The notes under the pieces: generated by a model | Databases searched by the model: none | The model's input: the letters and a program-made list of their open reading frames with translations, nothing else | What the model was told of the DNA's origin: nothing | Assembly: GCF_035582795.1 (NCBI RefSeq) | Contig: NC_134368.1 | Location: forward strand, 62,001-126,000 | From: Mycteria americana | Lineage: Eukaryota > Chordata > Aves > Ciconiiformes > Ciconiidae | Direction of reading: 5' to 3' | Length of the DNA stretch: 64,000 nucleotides | Position numbers and translations under genes: made by a program | Shown here: positions 24,224 through 37,149 of the stretch, piece by piece | How the letters are laid out: each line of letters opens with the position of its first letter | How positions within the stretch are numbered: the first letter of the stretch is position 1

Positions 24224-24472
24224 ATGAATTCCAGAAAATTACTCTCAGAAACACAGAGAACGTTTCCTGCTACTAAAGTACACTGCCAGCAGCCATCACG
24301 GATTCTCATTGTGGATGTCACATCACCTTCCTGGACCAACACTTGTTCTGTACTCTCTGAAGCTCTGGAAAATACACTGTGTTTGGCATGCAGTTTGACA
24401 GGCCCCTGCCGTGTTCCCCTACTGTGCATCTACGTGGTGCAGAACCAGCAGGAGTGTCTGCTTCCCTTTACG
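24224..24472 (+). CDS. M1AP: M1AP coding exon 1 (residues 1-83)
   Basis: Begins at the ATG at 24224; the mammalian protein likewise has about 20 residues before the conserved QQPxRxLIV segment. The exon encodes that segment, then PSWTN, the EALEN helix, LACSLTGPCR and QNQQECLLPF, all aligned to the M1AP N-terminus. The donor is ACG|GTATGT, phase 0. The start is supported by similarity in length rather than by a strong Kozak context. Confidence 0.9.
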
Positions 24473-24955
24473 GTATGTGTGAAATTATGACTCTTGGGAT
24501 CGAACAAACATGAATGCAATACATTGTTGCAGTTCAGTAAAGAAAGTTATGATTTACAACAAACGTATATCTAAAAGTTAATCACTCTCAAAGAGCATAG
24601 TTTCATAGACTTCATGGAAGAGGTGAATTTTATGAAAGAATGATGTTTAAAAGGAGGAGTGTCATATTTTTCATCTGTGAAGTTGCTCATGTGCATAAAT
24701 TAGGTTTTGGGTTGTTCCCTTCTAAAACATCTGTTTTACCTCTCCCTTTCATATGCTACTTGCTGCACTATCTGTACTGCTTCTCTATCAAAATTATCAA
24801 ACACAACTCTACAGCTGTAATAATTTGGTTGGTGAAATGGTCTGTATACCTGTTGATTACACAAATATTACCACATTGGGAGAGGTTCCAGACATTTAAG
24901 GGGAAGGGATCAGAATTCAAAATATTTTTGCCAAATTTGAGAAATATCCTGAAAT

Positions 24956-25085
24956 CGTAGAATCATAGAATCATTTAGGTTGGAAAAGATCCTTAAGATG
25001 ATCGAGTCCAACCGTAAACCTAACACTGCCAAGTCCACCACTAAACCATGTCCCTAAGTGCCACATCTACACATCTTTTAAATAT
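24956..25085 (-). mobile_element. CR1 LINE 3' end, antisense
   Basis: Starts with TAGAATCATAGAATCATTTAG, the reverse complement of the CR1 tail, followed by GATCGAGTCCAACC and CCACTAAACCATGTCCC, the reverse complement of the CR1 3' UTR. About 130 bp remain. Confidence 0.93.
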
Positions 25086-25999
25086 ACAGATCTAAGTCAG
25101 TAAGAACAAATATTTCACTCATCTAGGGATATGCAGCAGAACAAATACAGATGGAGAATGACTAGCAGCTCTACAATAAAAGTTTGGGATTACAAAGCAT
25201 CATAAAGTTCACAAGAATCTATGAAGTCATACTATTATAAACACATATATACACATACTGAGCACTGTCATTTATACTACATTAGTGTAAGCACACAGTA
25301 TTAACCCTTCCGCTTTATTCAGCAATGGTGAAAACATTCTGAAATATTTTGTCAAGCTTTCACATCTCAGGAAAGGTAGAGGCCAACTGGTAAAAAAAAA
25401 TCAGAGGTCAACAGTAATTTAGCAAATGTGATCTGCAAGAAGACTGTGGCTAACGGTGGTGTTTATTTTGTAGAATAGGTTATAGATAATGTGACAAGGA
25501 TAACTAAGGGGATACCAAAGAAAGATTTTCTGGAGGTATTGTTAAATCAGTCTGATTAGGGGCTTTAAGAACAGACACTTGTCTTGCTTCCTAGGATGAA
25601 TTTACATGTAATTCATCCTGGCATGTCACCGCAGGATGGACTAGGTAATCTGTTTCACAACTGGTTCCAGGCCTGTTTTCTGTGATTTTGCATTATGTCC
25701 AAGTTAATTTGTAAGTGTCTGGGGCCAAATACCTGCTTTTGTATTTGCTAGGTATGTCCTGACACTGATCCAACATGTGCTGGCTGACAGTAACCTCAGA
25801 TCTCATTTGGTAATCATGGGTCACCAGAGCACAACTGCACTTTGACACAATCCCTCTACTTGCCCCATCATACGAATCTTCTGCTCATGATAGGCTGTCT
25901 TTTTTATTTAAACAACAATTCCTCATTTTTATAATCACAGTTTTTAAAGACAGAGGAACCCTTAGATCATTGTTTGGTTCCTTCATATTACAGACTATT

Positions 26000-26230
26000 A
26001 TATTTCACTAAAGTACCCATATATCATTAAAGCACTTCTTCCAGAAAGACATCTAGTTTTGATCTGAAGATATTACGAGATGGAGAATCAAGTACTTCTA
26101 TTAATAATTTCTTCCAGTGGCCCCAGATAAACAGGGCATGCTGTTTATCACATTGACTTTCTGATCTAGCTAAAGAAAAACTTGATACTTCTCAGTAAGG
26201 AACCAAGATAGAGCTATATTAAAGGTTGCT
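26000..26230 (-). mobile_element. Ancient CR1-type LINE fragment, antisense
   Basis: The order CATCTAGTTTTGATCTGAAG, GATGGAGAATCAAGTACTTC, TTCCAGTGGCCCCAGATAAA matches the antisense of old CR1-like ends. Diverged; edges approximate. Confidence 0.55.
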
Positions 26231-27077
26231 TATTAGACAAATCATATGAAGTCAGGAAAGCCCCAGAGCTGAAAATAGAGATTGGGAGAGTACATGGGGA
26301 AGTGTCATATACGGTTACCCTTTTCTTAGTCTTTCCTGGGCACTTGTTTATGGTCTCTGTTCCTACTGGTCTCCCCTATTGGCCTAACTCTAACAAGTCC
26401 AAAGAGCTTCCCTGAAAAGGGCAGTGGGATGCCAAAGAGAAGGAAACCAGGAAGAAAGTAAATAACTGTGGAGGACAACAGATGGTGACAAGACGGGAAG
26501 TGAGCATTAAAGCGTCAAAAAATTTTAATGTAGGACTGAGTAAGGACTCTGAGCAGAGCACCTCCAGCTGACAGGCCCTGTTCCTACTGGTTTTCCCTTG
26601 GGATGGGCAGCCATCCCCGACAACTCCCAGACCCTCCCTGACAAAAAGGGCTGAAAAAGAAACAAGGCAGAAAGACACTAACTACAGGGACTAGCAAATT
26701 AAGAAAGTGAAGTGGGTGAGGGTACAACATGTGGAAGGAGACGGATGGGGCAGTGAGCATAGTGCCTACCCTGGCTCATGGCCAGCTTTGATCTCTCATT
26801 TTGGGTAGCTTTTCTCCAGAAGCAATGTAGTGTTGCAGATTAAAATGTTTTGCTGGACACACAGTGTGAAATTATGAATTCTTGGAGTTGTGTAATGAAG
26901 GGGCAGGGTCACATGTGAAGAGACACGTCAAGGCCTATGGCACTGGTCTGGGTGTCAGCGCCCAGAAGAGGGGTGCAGTCAGAAATAGTTAAACAACACA
27001 ATTTGTGCTTAGAAGTTTAACTTATGTCCCAAGCACATTCCAGAGTTGAAACTGCAGCTTGCGTAGACTCGCCTAAG

Positions 27078-27900
27078 TTAACATTTAAAGTAGCTGTGCA
27101 TATACAAGAGAAAATGCAGCTGTGCTGGCACCAGTTCCAAAGGACAGGTACTTAACTGCACTTCAGGCTGCCCTGCAGCCCATGCTGAGCCCTGCTCTGC
27201 CACAGTTAGGAGCAATACTTGACCTGAGACAGCTGGTTTACTTCTGTGTGAGCTGCAGCTCCCTCCTGGGATTGCGGGGCAGGCATCTGAACTGCAGGGA
27301 ATTTTGCCGTAGCACTTTGAAGAAGCTCCTGGCTGCATCCACTTGGTGCACTTATTGAAGATTGCTAACCTCACAGCAGAACTGACATAATGGGCCAGAC
27401 ACTTCTTGCACTGTAGAGTACAAAGTGCGGTGTCTTTCCTTAAGACTGCTCTCTTCACCATTCTGAGGCAAGGTTTGAGCCGTCCCAGCTTTCTTCCCCA
27501 TCTTATTTGCAGAACCATCAGAGCTGTTTGTGAACACATGCCTGAGCCCCATGGTTCATAACTCAGTCACACTGAAAGATCATGCTGTAAACTATGGCTG
27601 CTCAGGAGTGGTTCAGGGAGTCAGAACTCCAAGCATCTGAAGCAAATGAGTCATATGTTCATCTGTTGCCTCTTCTGTAAGGAAGGTGACCTCTGGCAGC
27701 AGTGTCTTACATTGCTTCAAACAGATTTGGTAGAGTTCACTAATAATCTCTCCTATGGCCAGAATTTGCCAGTTTACCTGCTGGGTATGTCTCGACTCCT
27801 TTGAGTTCTTGTTGAAGCTCAGGTGAGCTGACATCTGTGTCAATACTAGATGAGATGCTCCACACTCCTTTGGATCCTGGGTGCTCCCTAGCATTGTCAT
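27078..27900 (-). pseudogene. Possible decayed retrocopy, unrecognised
   Basis: Two adjacent minus-strand frames of 95 codons (27613-27900) and 153 codons (27078-27539), plus an overlapping frame, have mixed amino-acid content that looks protein-like (for example a segment ending in EVTFLTEEATDEHM). They are in different frames and separated by stops, as in a broken intronless copy. I do not recognise a parent gene, and see no poly(A) tail or flanking duplication. It may simply be chance open frames. Confidence 0.2.
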
Positions 27901-28459
27901 GTCTATGCTAAGAAAAGGTCATGGCTGGGTAATAGATACCAGGTAGCCTCAACTAATATTGTGTGGAAAAAGAGTATGAGAGGGGTCTACCATGATCCTG
28001 ACCAGCCTAGTTCATATTCAGACTGCCTTCTGTGGGTTTAGGAGACCATTATAGAGTGATACCAAGTTCAAGGAAGTGCTGAGCAACATATGTGATATAA
28101 GGGTTCAGCAGCTCTGGACTGCAGGTAATCTAAATCACCATAGCAGACAGTGAGAATATGGCCCAATATCCTCCAATCCATGAGACTGACACAAAGCACT
28201 GTAGTGGAGCACAATGGGTTAATAATCTGTGCATTTATAATGTTCATCTTGCCATAATGAGTCAGACCAGCTGTCCTCGGGGCAGCCGTTGTACAGTGGT
28301 AGCTGTTGCCTGAAGGAATAAAACATTTTTACAAGTGACAGTTATAGAATAATTTTTCCTTTCTAACACTTGCACTGGTAGCTCATCTTTGAAGCAGGAG
28401 GGTCCACAGACCTTCCATCAGAGTTTGCTTTTTTGATAATCATTACCGTGGTGAATGTC

Positions 28460-28790
28460 TTAAAAGAGCAGTACAAGAGCACAAGAAATGCCCTCCTTAG
28501 TCAGACCAACAGTCCATCAGCCCAGTTTCAAAAGGAAAGGCTGTTTTGGGGGAGTGCCCCAGCCCAGTCACTTTCTGAAGTTCATTCTTCTCACACTCCC
28601 CTAGTTCCACAGTTGTTGTATTAAGAATGACAGAGGATACATTTGAGGCTATTCCTCTTGGTATCTGCTTCTGGACCTGTTACCCATGAGTTTGCGGAAC
28701 ACCTTTTTGAACCTGTTGCCACAGTCTGACTCCAAACCCTCCTGAACGCAAGTTGCAGAGATCCACAGCTCGACGAGTAAAGGAGTATGG
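28460..28790 (-). mobile_element. Ancient CR1-type LINE fragment, antisense
   Basis: Contains AGTCAGACCAACAGTCCATC followed by AGCCCAG, the diagnostic antisense block of old amniote CR1 elements, then a TTTTTGAACCTGTTGCCACA stretch and GTTGCAGAGATCCACAG. All are in the expected order and diverged. Confidence 0.7.
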
Positions 28791-29158
28791 ATATGGCAGG
28801 GGTGACTATGGCCTAGGGGTATCACACCGCATAAATGCTCCTATTTATGTCTCAAGTTCCGCCTCTGCGTTATGCAGGGCCAGAGGACAGGGGCGTGCCA
28901 AACTACTACATTTTGGCTAGCAGCAGGCAACAGGTAGACAGCTGAAAACTCGAGGAGTGATCATGTGTGTTGTTACTAGCGTAATAATCAGCTGGTTTTG
29001 ATTCATATCACTGTTCACTGCTTTATGACTTGGCTCCTGCCCCCAGTCTTGTCTCAGTGCTGTGAATTCAAAAGCCTCCTTCTGCATTGTGGAAAAATAT
29101 TTCATATTATCAGTTTGACATTTCCAGTCTTTCAATTTCATTGAATACTGTTTTGCAG

Positions 29159-29341
29159 CAAGTGAAAGAAAACTTTGCACGAATTCAAGCCTGCATTTCG
29201 GAGCTCCGTTCGCTACCAAGAGAAGGCTGTTTCCCACAGGGGGGAAATGGAGTGGTGCAAGCTGTGCAGGATGGATTGCAACAGTTCAAACAATACAGCA
29301 GACACACAGGAGCAGGAGGCTCAGCAAATAGTTCTGTTGAG
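29159..29341 (+). CDS. M1AP: M1AP coding exon 2 (residues 84-144)
   Basis: Acceptor TTTTGCAG, donor GAG|GTAAGA, phase 0 on both sides, 61 codons. It encodes QVKENFARIQACISELR, a REGCF motif and VQDGLQQFKQYSRH, all conserved in M1AP. The stretch between is richer in Gly and Gln than I recall for mammals. Confidence 0.93.
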
Positions 29342-32300
29342 GTAAGAAAACGTTGGGAAGGTAGTGGGAGCCATCCACCAGACTTGCCACTTGTTAGCAC
29401 ATTAAGATGATAGTCTGCATGGTTGTATCTAAGGTCCATGGGAGGGAGAGAGTAATTAAGAAAATAAGCCCTCAAAAAAACCCCATGTGGCAACCTCCAA
29501 ATGCTCACAGAAACTAGACAGATTCAGGTTTGAGTTGCTGATGGAGCTGACTTACTTTACAGTATAGAAAAATGAATTTAATTTCCAGGCATTTAAGATT
29601 GGATGTTTTTTCAGCTCTACTTTGATTACTTTCACAGAAGAACTGTGTCAAAGGCAAAGACATTGTCCAAGGCAATGTCATACTTATGGACATGATTTTC
29701 CTTTCAACCTACCGTTACATTCTGCGGTTATGGTTTCTGGAACTTTCACTGATACAATAGGATGTTTGTACAAAGGTCCTCATCGTGCCTGAAAGCATGT
29801 CCACAATTCATTGAAAGTGAATTCATACAGACCAAAAAAAATGCATTTCATCTTGAGGGTAGCTGGTATAGTTGCAAAGGACAGGAAAAGCCTACAGAAT
29901 GGTCATTGTTTTGGCACAGTCAACTCAGTTTTCAGAGTAAAAAGAAAATATGGTCAGTATTTGGAATAGCAAGAGGGTTTGTTTATAAATAGCATTTTTC
30001 TTTTCTCAGTGGCAGGCTGGGAGTTCCACAGGGCTCCTACTCCGCAAATTGTAATAGGGGTCCCTTACAATACATTGTTGGCAATGGCTATGTGAAATAA
30101 CTGCAAAGTCTAAAAAGACCATAGTAACCACTGTACAACGGACAGCCCCTGAAACTCAGGAAGCATCATGTCTGTTCTTGGCATCCTTGGCATCCCTACA
30201 TGGGGTGAATGGAAAAGGTAATCTCTGACACCTTTATGGCAGGCACAGAAAGAATGGGGTAATCCAATTGCTTTGCCCGTGCCCCAGAGAATTAGGGGAG
30301 AACTGTGCCTGCTGTAATCCTGATGCACTAGTACTTTATCCCCACTCCTTGCACTTTACAAGGCCCTGAATAAGGTGCAGCTGCTAATACATTAAGAGCA
30401 CTTTTTCTCTCTCACTTCCCGCTTCATGAATCATGCTTTATAAACGTATCTCTCTCATATTCTACCTACACTCACATAGTTCAGGAAATTTCATAAAAGA
30501 CAGCCTAAAAGCAAATTCTACAGCTAAATAAGCATTCCTGCATCATGAAAAGTATTTCTGTTCATCCCAGCTCTAGGCTATGTGTTATTCTGTATCCCAT
30601 GCCACAGCATACATGCCAAATTTCCTTCTAAGGAGGAAGGCCCTGGGAAGGGGGAGTAAAGTGTTTTGAAACACCACATGCAAACATTTCCTTTCTGCTC
30701 AGACTTTGTGAAATTTTGGGACTGGCTATTGATGATTTGCCTGGAGAAAGTACAAAGAACAGGGACGTTAGCTAAATAAGCCTTGTTGGACAGGTTAGCG
30801 ATATTAGTTGGAATGGTAGGACAGCCTGATGTTTGTCTGGGATTTCAGTACACATACATACTGGTCTCTGGTTTCCCAGGATTCTCGGTGGGAATGAACA
30901 TGCACACAGCAGGACTGTCCAGTGCTTCCTGAGCACTGCTTGTCCTTTCACATCAGTTGATTCCCAATTGCATAGGTGTGTTGTCACTTTAGTTTGAGCA
31001 GTGGCTCTGACATGACCCTATGTACAGTGAACATGCCAGAAAATTTTAGGTATTCAGCAGGCTAGCTGTCTCAGAGATCCAATGTCCAGAAATCCTGCAT
31101 TAATATATCAAGTCCTCAAATCCCTCTGGGCAGATTCCAGTAGAAAAGGGGACATATCTAGGGAAAACTGTATGTACAGCAGTCCTGAGGCAGGCTCTAA
31201 TAGATTTTGGTGCATGCTAGTGGCTGTATTCTCAGCTGGGTGTGTATACTTGCATAAGCAGGAGGGAAGCTGCTAACACCACACGAGAACATATATGCAA
31301 ATGTAGAAAGCAGAACAAGGTTCACAGGAAGAAGTTGGTTTTTTCTTAAAGTAGAATCAACTGATGTGAAAGGACAGGCAGTTATCAAGAGGGGAAGGAC
31401 TCAGAAGTGGTGTTTTCTTCTGGACATGAAGAAACATCAGCTCCAAACTATCTTTTATTTCAGACTTCACAGGCTCAGGGTCCCCCTGGTTTTGGAGCTT
31501 TGTCAGTCCTAAAAAGGAGTCCAGACTCCCATGAGTGAAATTTCCTCAGTCCTTCTACTTTATTTAGATCCTCAAACCCTTCCAGAGTCATGCTGTGATT
31601 AGGCAGACTCTCCCAGCCATAATTAAGACTCACTTCTAGTGTCTATCCAGGAAGCATTTCTTCTGATTCACTGCTTTTCTGTGTTTTCTTAGGGCCTTGA
31701 GGCGCTGACCATTTCAAGTGTGATTTGTGCTTTAAGTTCAAAGCTGGGGGTTGGAACAAACAGAGTACGCTTTTGAGACAAGACCTTTTTTGACACACAA
31801 CAAAATCCAGCATGTCTTCTAGTGTAGTTGAAGGAATGAGATAGCTACATTCAAAATTAAGTTATCCATTAATATAGGGCGTTTATACTCCACTAAGCGA
31901 TCCTTGTTCCTCTAGATTATGCAAATTATCTAGATTATTATACTTTTCATTGCAAGGGGATGCAAGACACCTACTGCAGTGATAGGCTGTGGTAGGTATT
32001 ATATACTTATTTTGAAAGTGTTGACCACCATTTTTACAATCTACTTTCATTTTCTCATAGGAACAGTGTACATAGATGCAACACTAATTCCTCCTCTTCT
32101 GACAATTTATCAACTCATATTTGCTCTTGTATACTTGGATCAGCCTGGAAAATTGGGTGTCCTCCACTCTTCTAGAATTAATCTGACCACATACCACTTT
32201 GTTGATAATTTTGATAGGTAACCAAATGTTTTTCTTCTTGGTACCAGAAAATAGTGAGTTCACATGGTTTGTTACTGTCCTTGGCCCTGCAAAAGGTCCT

Positions 32301-33919
32301 GGGTATGTATACTCAGTTCCATCTAAAGAAGACCCTAAAGTAGAGTCTTTTTAAAAATGCTCAGGGGAATCTGAGAAGAGGTAGAGCTGGCTGTTTTGCC
32401 TAGCTGGAACAGCAGTCTGACCAACATTTCTATGATTAATTCCAGTATACCCAAAGCAGAGAATGATGTAGTAGATTTTTGTATTAAAAAACCCCAAACA
32501 AAACAACAGCAAAACCACAACACTCAAAGAACAAGCAAACAAAAACCCACTCTCAAACATGCACGGATTCTAACTTGAAAGAATTCTTAGGGAGGACAAG
32601 AACTCTGTAACCCAGGACATGTGGCCGTTCTTCAGAAAATTCATGCAGCAAACTGTACTTAAATTGCTGCATAGAGAATCTCTGCCAGATAATACCTCAT
32701 AGAGTATTAGAGAACCTTTGCAGAGGGTCAGTTGAACAGGTAGGAGGAGCTTCTTTAGAAGCCTCTCAATGACAGCTGAACATATAATCCCCTTCCCTTC
32801 ACCACATTCAAAATAATGTCCGCACCAGAGACACTGAATTTTCCCGGTTTCCATACAACAGCAGATACCACAGACATCAGTCACGCTTGCCAGCTCTGGT
32901 CCTCCCTCTGAGTTGCTCCATGCTAACTATATTTCATTGCCTGTTTCCGCTGCCTTACTTCCCTTTGGGCTGTTTGTGACAGGCATCAAATGTTTCTTCC
33001 AAGAATGCATGCCTTATAAAGCAAAGGGAAAGAAAAATTAAATTAAGAATAGCTTTTTTTGTGGCTTCATTAGTGGATACAATTTATAGCGATCCTATTT
33101 CAAAAATATCCAAAATAAAACTAGAGAGATAATTCAAAGAACATAGAGATCTGAAGTATTATAGTACACTTGATTTTAGCACAGGTACTGGAGAGGATAC
33201 TGAGGGCTTCCAAAAGGCAACACATCATACTTGCCTATCTTGAGGAAACTTTAGCTCAAAGTTTGGTTCTGTGGAGAATTTCAAGGACAAAAGACTTCTC
33301 TCCAAGCTAGCAATTATTCCCAATCTGCATGCTGCATAAATGTAACCTGTGGATGAAATTCCGTTTTCTGCAAATCCCAACAAAAGGTGTTTCACAGACC
33401 TAAATGGGATCTAAGGGGTGGCCTTGGTCTTTCACATAAGGGTGAATAAGCACCATCAGATCACTAAGGAGCCAGGAAGTGAGCAGAAGAGCACCTACAG
33501 TTCTCAGATCTTTGTTGAAAAATAAAAGCCAGTGATCACAGAAAGGCAGAAGAGTATTTCACCCTTACAGGAGGCCATGTTTCTAAAAAAGGCAGCTTTC
33601 TGCTTCAGATACTTCAGTGATTGAATTTTTGTTTTCATCACAAGCATTTTTTAATGCAAAGTTGGATATTTATTTCTGTTTCCTTTTCTCAGAAGGTATT
33701 GAATGTTTTTGCTCAGATACAGTATCTTTTGAAGAAGGGAAAAGAAAAAGATTCCTTCTTGGATGTGAAACCTGGATAACTTAAGCCAGTTAAAGTAGGC
33801 TTAAGTTTTACCCTGTTAACCCTGTTTTTAACCCTGTTAAATTCAACTGTATCAGGTAGACCACATGTGGTGACGGAGTACTTAATGTTTCCCACAAGCA
33901 TTTTCTATTTAGTCCACTG

Positions 33920-34143
33920 CGAAGAGAAGTAGCAATTCTGTTTCTGTGATACTTTAAAGCATTAGTGAAACACTGGAACAGGTTGCCCAGAGATGTGGTA
34001 GATGCCCCATCCCTGGAAACATTCAAGGTCAGGTTGGATGGGGCTCTGAGCAACCTGATCTAGTTGATGTCCCTGCTTATTGCAGGGGGGTTGGACTAGA
34101 TGACCTTTAAAGGTCGCTTCCAACCCAAACTATTCTATGATTA
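33920..34143 (+). mobile_element. CR1 LINE 3' end
   Basis: Shows the last part of ORF2 (ACTGGAACAGGTTGCCCAGA, ATGCCCCATCCCTGGAA), the GGGGTTGGACTAGATGACC block and the TATTCTATGATT tail. Same subfamily type as the copy at 55.3-55.7 kb, but shorter. Confidence 0.93.
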
Positions 34144-34560
34144 GAAAACATATTAGGAGACGTATTTCTGCATTGAACTATGAAGCATGGACAAGAGAAA
34201 ATAAGCCCTACTTTATCGAGTTTTTGGAACTCCTAGTTCCATCTGTTTTTCGATGGGATGAATGTCCAGTTCTACCAATATGATTTCTTCTGTTTCAAGA
34301 GCTTCATGCCTTAGTTAAGTGCCCTCATAAATCAGTTGATTCCATTATTTTGCAGTTAAGATTTAACATAAGACTTATCTGGAGTGCTTGTTATTCATCA
34401 ATATGTAATGCTTTTTATGTCATTTTGGTGCATCAATGCCCAATTGCCAAACTGGCATCTCAGTGGCCCTGTTACTGAGATACAGTAACCCATGGTGCTG
34501 CCTGGAACAGTAAATTACAGGCATATAATTACAGTCAGTAAACAACTGAGGAGTAAATAA

Positions 34561-34674
34561 TTGGGAACAAGTAAGATCACTATCTGTGATATCCTACAGC
34601 AGAGGAAAGACACTTAGCAGAGGAGTGTGCACAGCTGGGCAGGAGGAGAACAGGCAGCCAGCAATAGGCCAGAC
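34561..34674 (+). repeat. Repeat block A, copy 2
   Basis: Counterpart of 9316-9428, differing by several substitutions and small indels. It runs directly into block C at 34675. Confidence 0.85.
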
Positions 34675-35998
34675 CTTGATCTGACATCAGCAAGGCTGCC
34701 ACAGCTGCATGCTCCCAGGCCCAACCAGTTGTGAGGCTGAGCATGTATTCCAGCAGGCAGATGCACACAGAGCACATGTATACAACACATATATACATGC
34801 ATCGTTGGTCACACGGATCACAGACGGACACTCAGGGCACTCACACGAACACAGACTGCACCAATGGCCTCAGCCTGCTCCCCTCTCTGCCCGAGCAGGA
34901 CAGAGATCCGCTAGCAGGAATATATATATATACACACACACACACATATACACACACATGCACGTATCTATCTCCATACATACAACGTGGATCCCTCCAG
35001 CAGCTGGGCTCAGACACTCAGTCTGCCCAGTAGCTGCCCCTGGATCCTGGTCTCCCCAGTTGCTAGCTTCTGGACATACGAGTCCCCAAGACTGCAGCCC
35101 CACTCCAGTTGCTTGTATAGACCATCATGTGTACACACACACACACACCAGAGAACTGGCCAGGACTCCCCTCGTCCCTCTGATAGCCAGCTCCTCCCAT
35201 GATCTTGCCCTTAGAGACCTCCTTGCTCCCAGGCTGTTTCACCTATTCACCAGCTGGTCCATTTTGATCTTTGCTAACGATCACATGCTCACTCATGCTT
35301 GCTGCAGCCGCTGCACCACAGACACATGGGCATCCAACCTGTGGTGTGGCTCCAGCTGCTGCACTGAGACCCCACACACACACACGTGCACACAGAAGAG
35401 AGCCCTCACCCAGGCCAGGGCTGGGAAGGAATGCAAGAAGAAGATGGGACAGACTGTGGTGATCAGGGCAGGGCCTGGCCAGGCAAGCATACTGACCAGC
35501 CAACTGTTTACACAGGACCGGGTCTTTTTAACCCCTTACCCCTCTATTTTCCCACACTTGTTCCTTCCCAAATCACCTAGCTCCATCCCTTTGCCCACGT
35601 TTGGTTTCTCCCCTAAACATCCTGTAATAAGCCTTGTGCCATCCCAAACTGTTCTTTCCCTGCATCCCATAATGTGTCCCACACCCCTAGGCAGCAACCC
35701 CCCTCTCAGTTGGAAAGGTGCTTGGGGTTTGACTCGTCTTCATGGGCTTCACACCTGGACAAGGGCTCTCTGGGGACAGCCCAGGCAGCAGCCCTCAGAG
35801 GGTGTCCCTTCCTCCAAGCCCCTAATTTGGTTTCCTGGTCTGACACCGTGCCTCTGTGCTCCTTTAGGCTTGGGAAGTGGGTGTTTGAGGGGCTGAGGGC
35901 AGTAGCCAGGACAGGGCATTATTTGGGCTCTTCTGCCTGTCACTGTGTCTTTGTTCTCCTTTGTGGGTGTGCAGATGAGCTTTCATCACATAGCCAAA
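34675..35998 (+). repeat. 1,324 bp repeat (block C), copy 2
   Basis: Same strand and same length as 10694-12017 at a constant offset of 23,981; three differences seen (34834, 35374, 35607). The 395-codon frame is open here too (34709-35896), as expected from near identity rather than from selection. Lies in M1AP intron 2 in the sense orientation. Confidence 0.93.
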
Positions 35999-36203
35999 GA
36001 TTTTAATGAAATTAAGGTGTACTAGTGGAGTAAATGCTCTATCTATAGCTGTATAAAAAAATAATAGTATCTTTAGATGGTTCTGCTCCCCCCAACTCAA
36101 GAACAGTTCCTGTACTTGATTGATCCTGTCCATCATTACTGCTTCATTCCCAGTATCTCATAGATAAACACTAAGGATAGATCTGGATAGAGAAGGTATA
36201 CTC
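35999..36203 (+). repeat. Repeat block B, copy 2
   Basis: Diverged counterpart of 10462-10675 placed right of block C instead of left. Followed by a C-run and A-run (36221-36243). Confidence 0.75.
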
Positions 36204-36220
36204 CCTGCCCCCTGCACTGC

Positions 36221-36243
36221 CCTCCCCCCCCCCAAAAAAAAAA
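36221..36243. repeat. Poly-C/poly-A junction
   Basis: About eleven C followed by about eleven A with one break; length is likely uncertain in any assembly. Confidence 0.85.
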
Positions 36244-37149
36244 ACCAACCTAACCCTTGAACTGTCACTTCTGTTGGCGTTGTTTAGTATCTTTGCAGAA
36301 CTCATTTGTGAAGGTCTACTGTTAAGTTTCCCCAAATGCTCCCTACAGGACATTTGTTAGCAGCCTTACCTAAAATATACCTTATCCTTTATTCAGAGTT
36401 ATTAAATAGTCCTTTGGAGCAATGAGCAGATGGGCTGAGAAGACTCAGTTCTTCACCATCACTAAATATCAGGCAAGGTCAGAACTCAAAGCTTTCTCAC
36501 CTAACCACTCTTTCAGGGTAAAAGCTGGTGTCAAACATGCCTGACATGTTTCTAGAAACCATTGCTGATTGTCAATGATGAAGAAACTCTTTGCAGTCAC
36601 TTACTTAGTATTACATCAAAACTGGGAGTTGGGAATCACACCTACTGTTGTTAATCACACCTACTCTTAAGAAACATCTTTAGGATAGACTATATACTTC
36701 TTTAAAAAAAAAAAAATTCCCATTCAGCCTTCAAGTGAGAAGGCCAAATTTAGTCTACCTCAATTATAATTGATGCAGTAACGGGAAGTGGCACCATCCC
36801 TTAGAAAGTCTCAGGCAGAGGCCCTCCTATACGCACAGACTCACTGATGGTAAGTGCAAAGCATAGAATACAAGACAGTTGTGGATTGTTCCACCTTCTT
36901 CCAGCGGTGCACAAAACCTGTTGGTGTTCCTACAGTGAACCTCCTAATCCATTTCATATTGGCTTAAATATAAGCCAAAGCTCAAAAAACTGCCTTTAAA
37001 TCTGCTTTGGAATAGATGAGATATTGTAGCAAGGTTTCTCTTCTCTCTCCATAGTGGGACCTATGCTATTCAAACAGACCAGGCATCATCACCTATCAAG
37101 AGAGGATTAGAGTAGAGGCAGCTCTTGCACACTCTGATTTGTGTTTCAG

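Larger units (their letters stand above)
24473..29158. other. M1AP: M1AP intron 1
   Basis: Holds one young CR1 end and two old CR1 fragments, all antisense to M1AP, plus a region with two adjacent minus-strand frames that may be a decayed retrocopy. The rest is AT-rich and featureless. Confidence 0.8.
29342..37149. other. M1AP: M1AP intron 2
   Basis: Carries a CR1 3' end, the second copy of the 1,324 bp repeat with flanking blocks A and B, and a 23 bp perfect inverted repeat pair (30941-30963 and 31354-31376). The remainder is unremarkable AT-rich intron. Confidence 0.85.

Noticed and set aside
10694-35998. The two 1,324 bp copies as 5' and 3' LTRs of a single provirus
   Set aside because: The 22.7 kb between them holds M1AP exons 1 and 2 and unrelated intron DNA, no retroviral genes; no target-site duplication was found.
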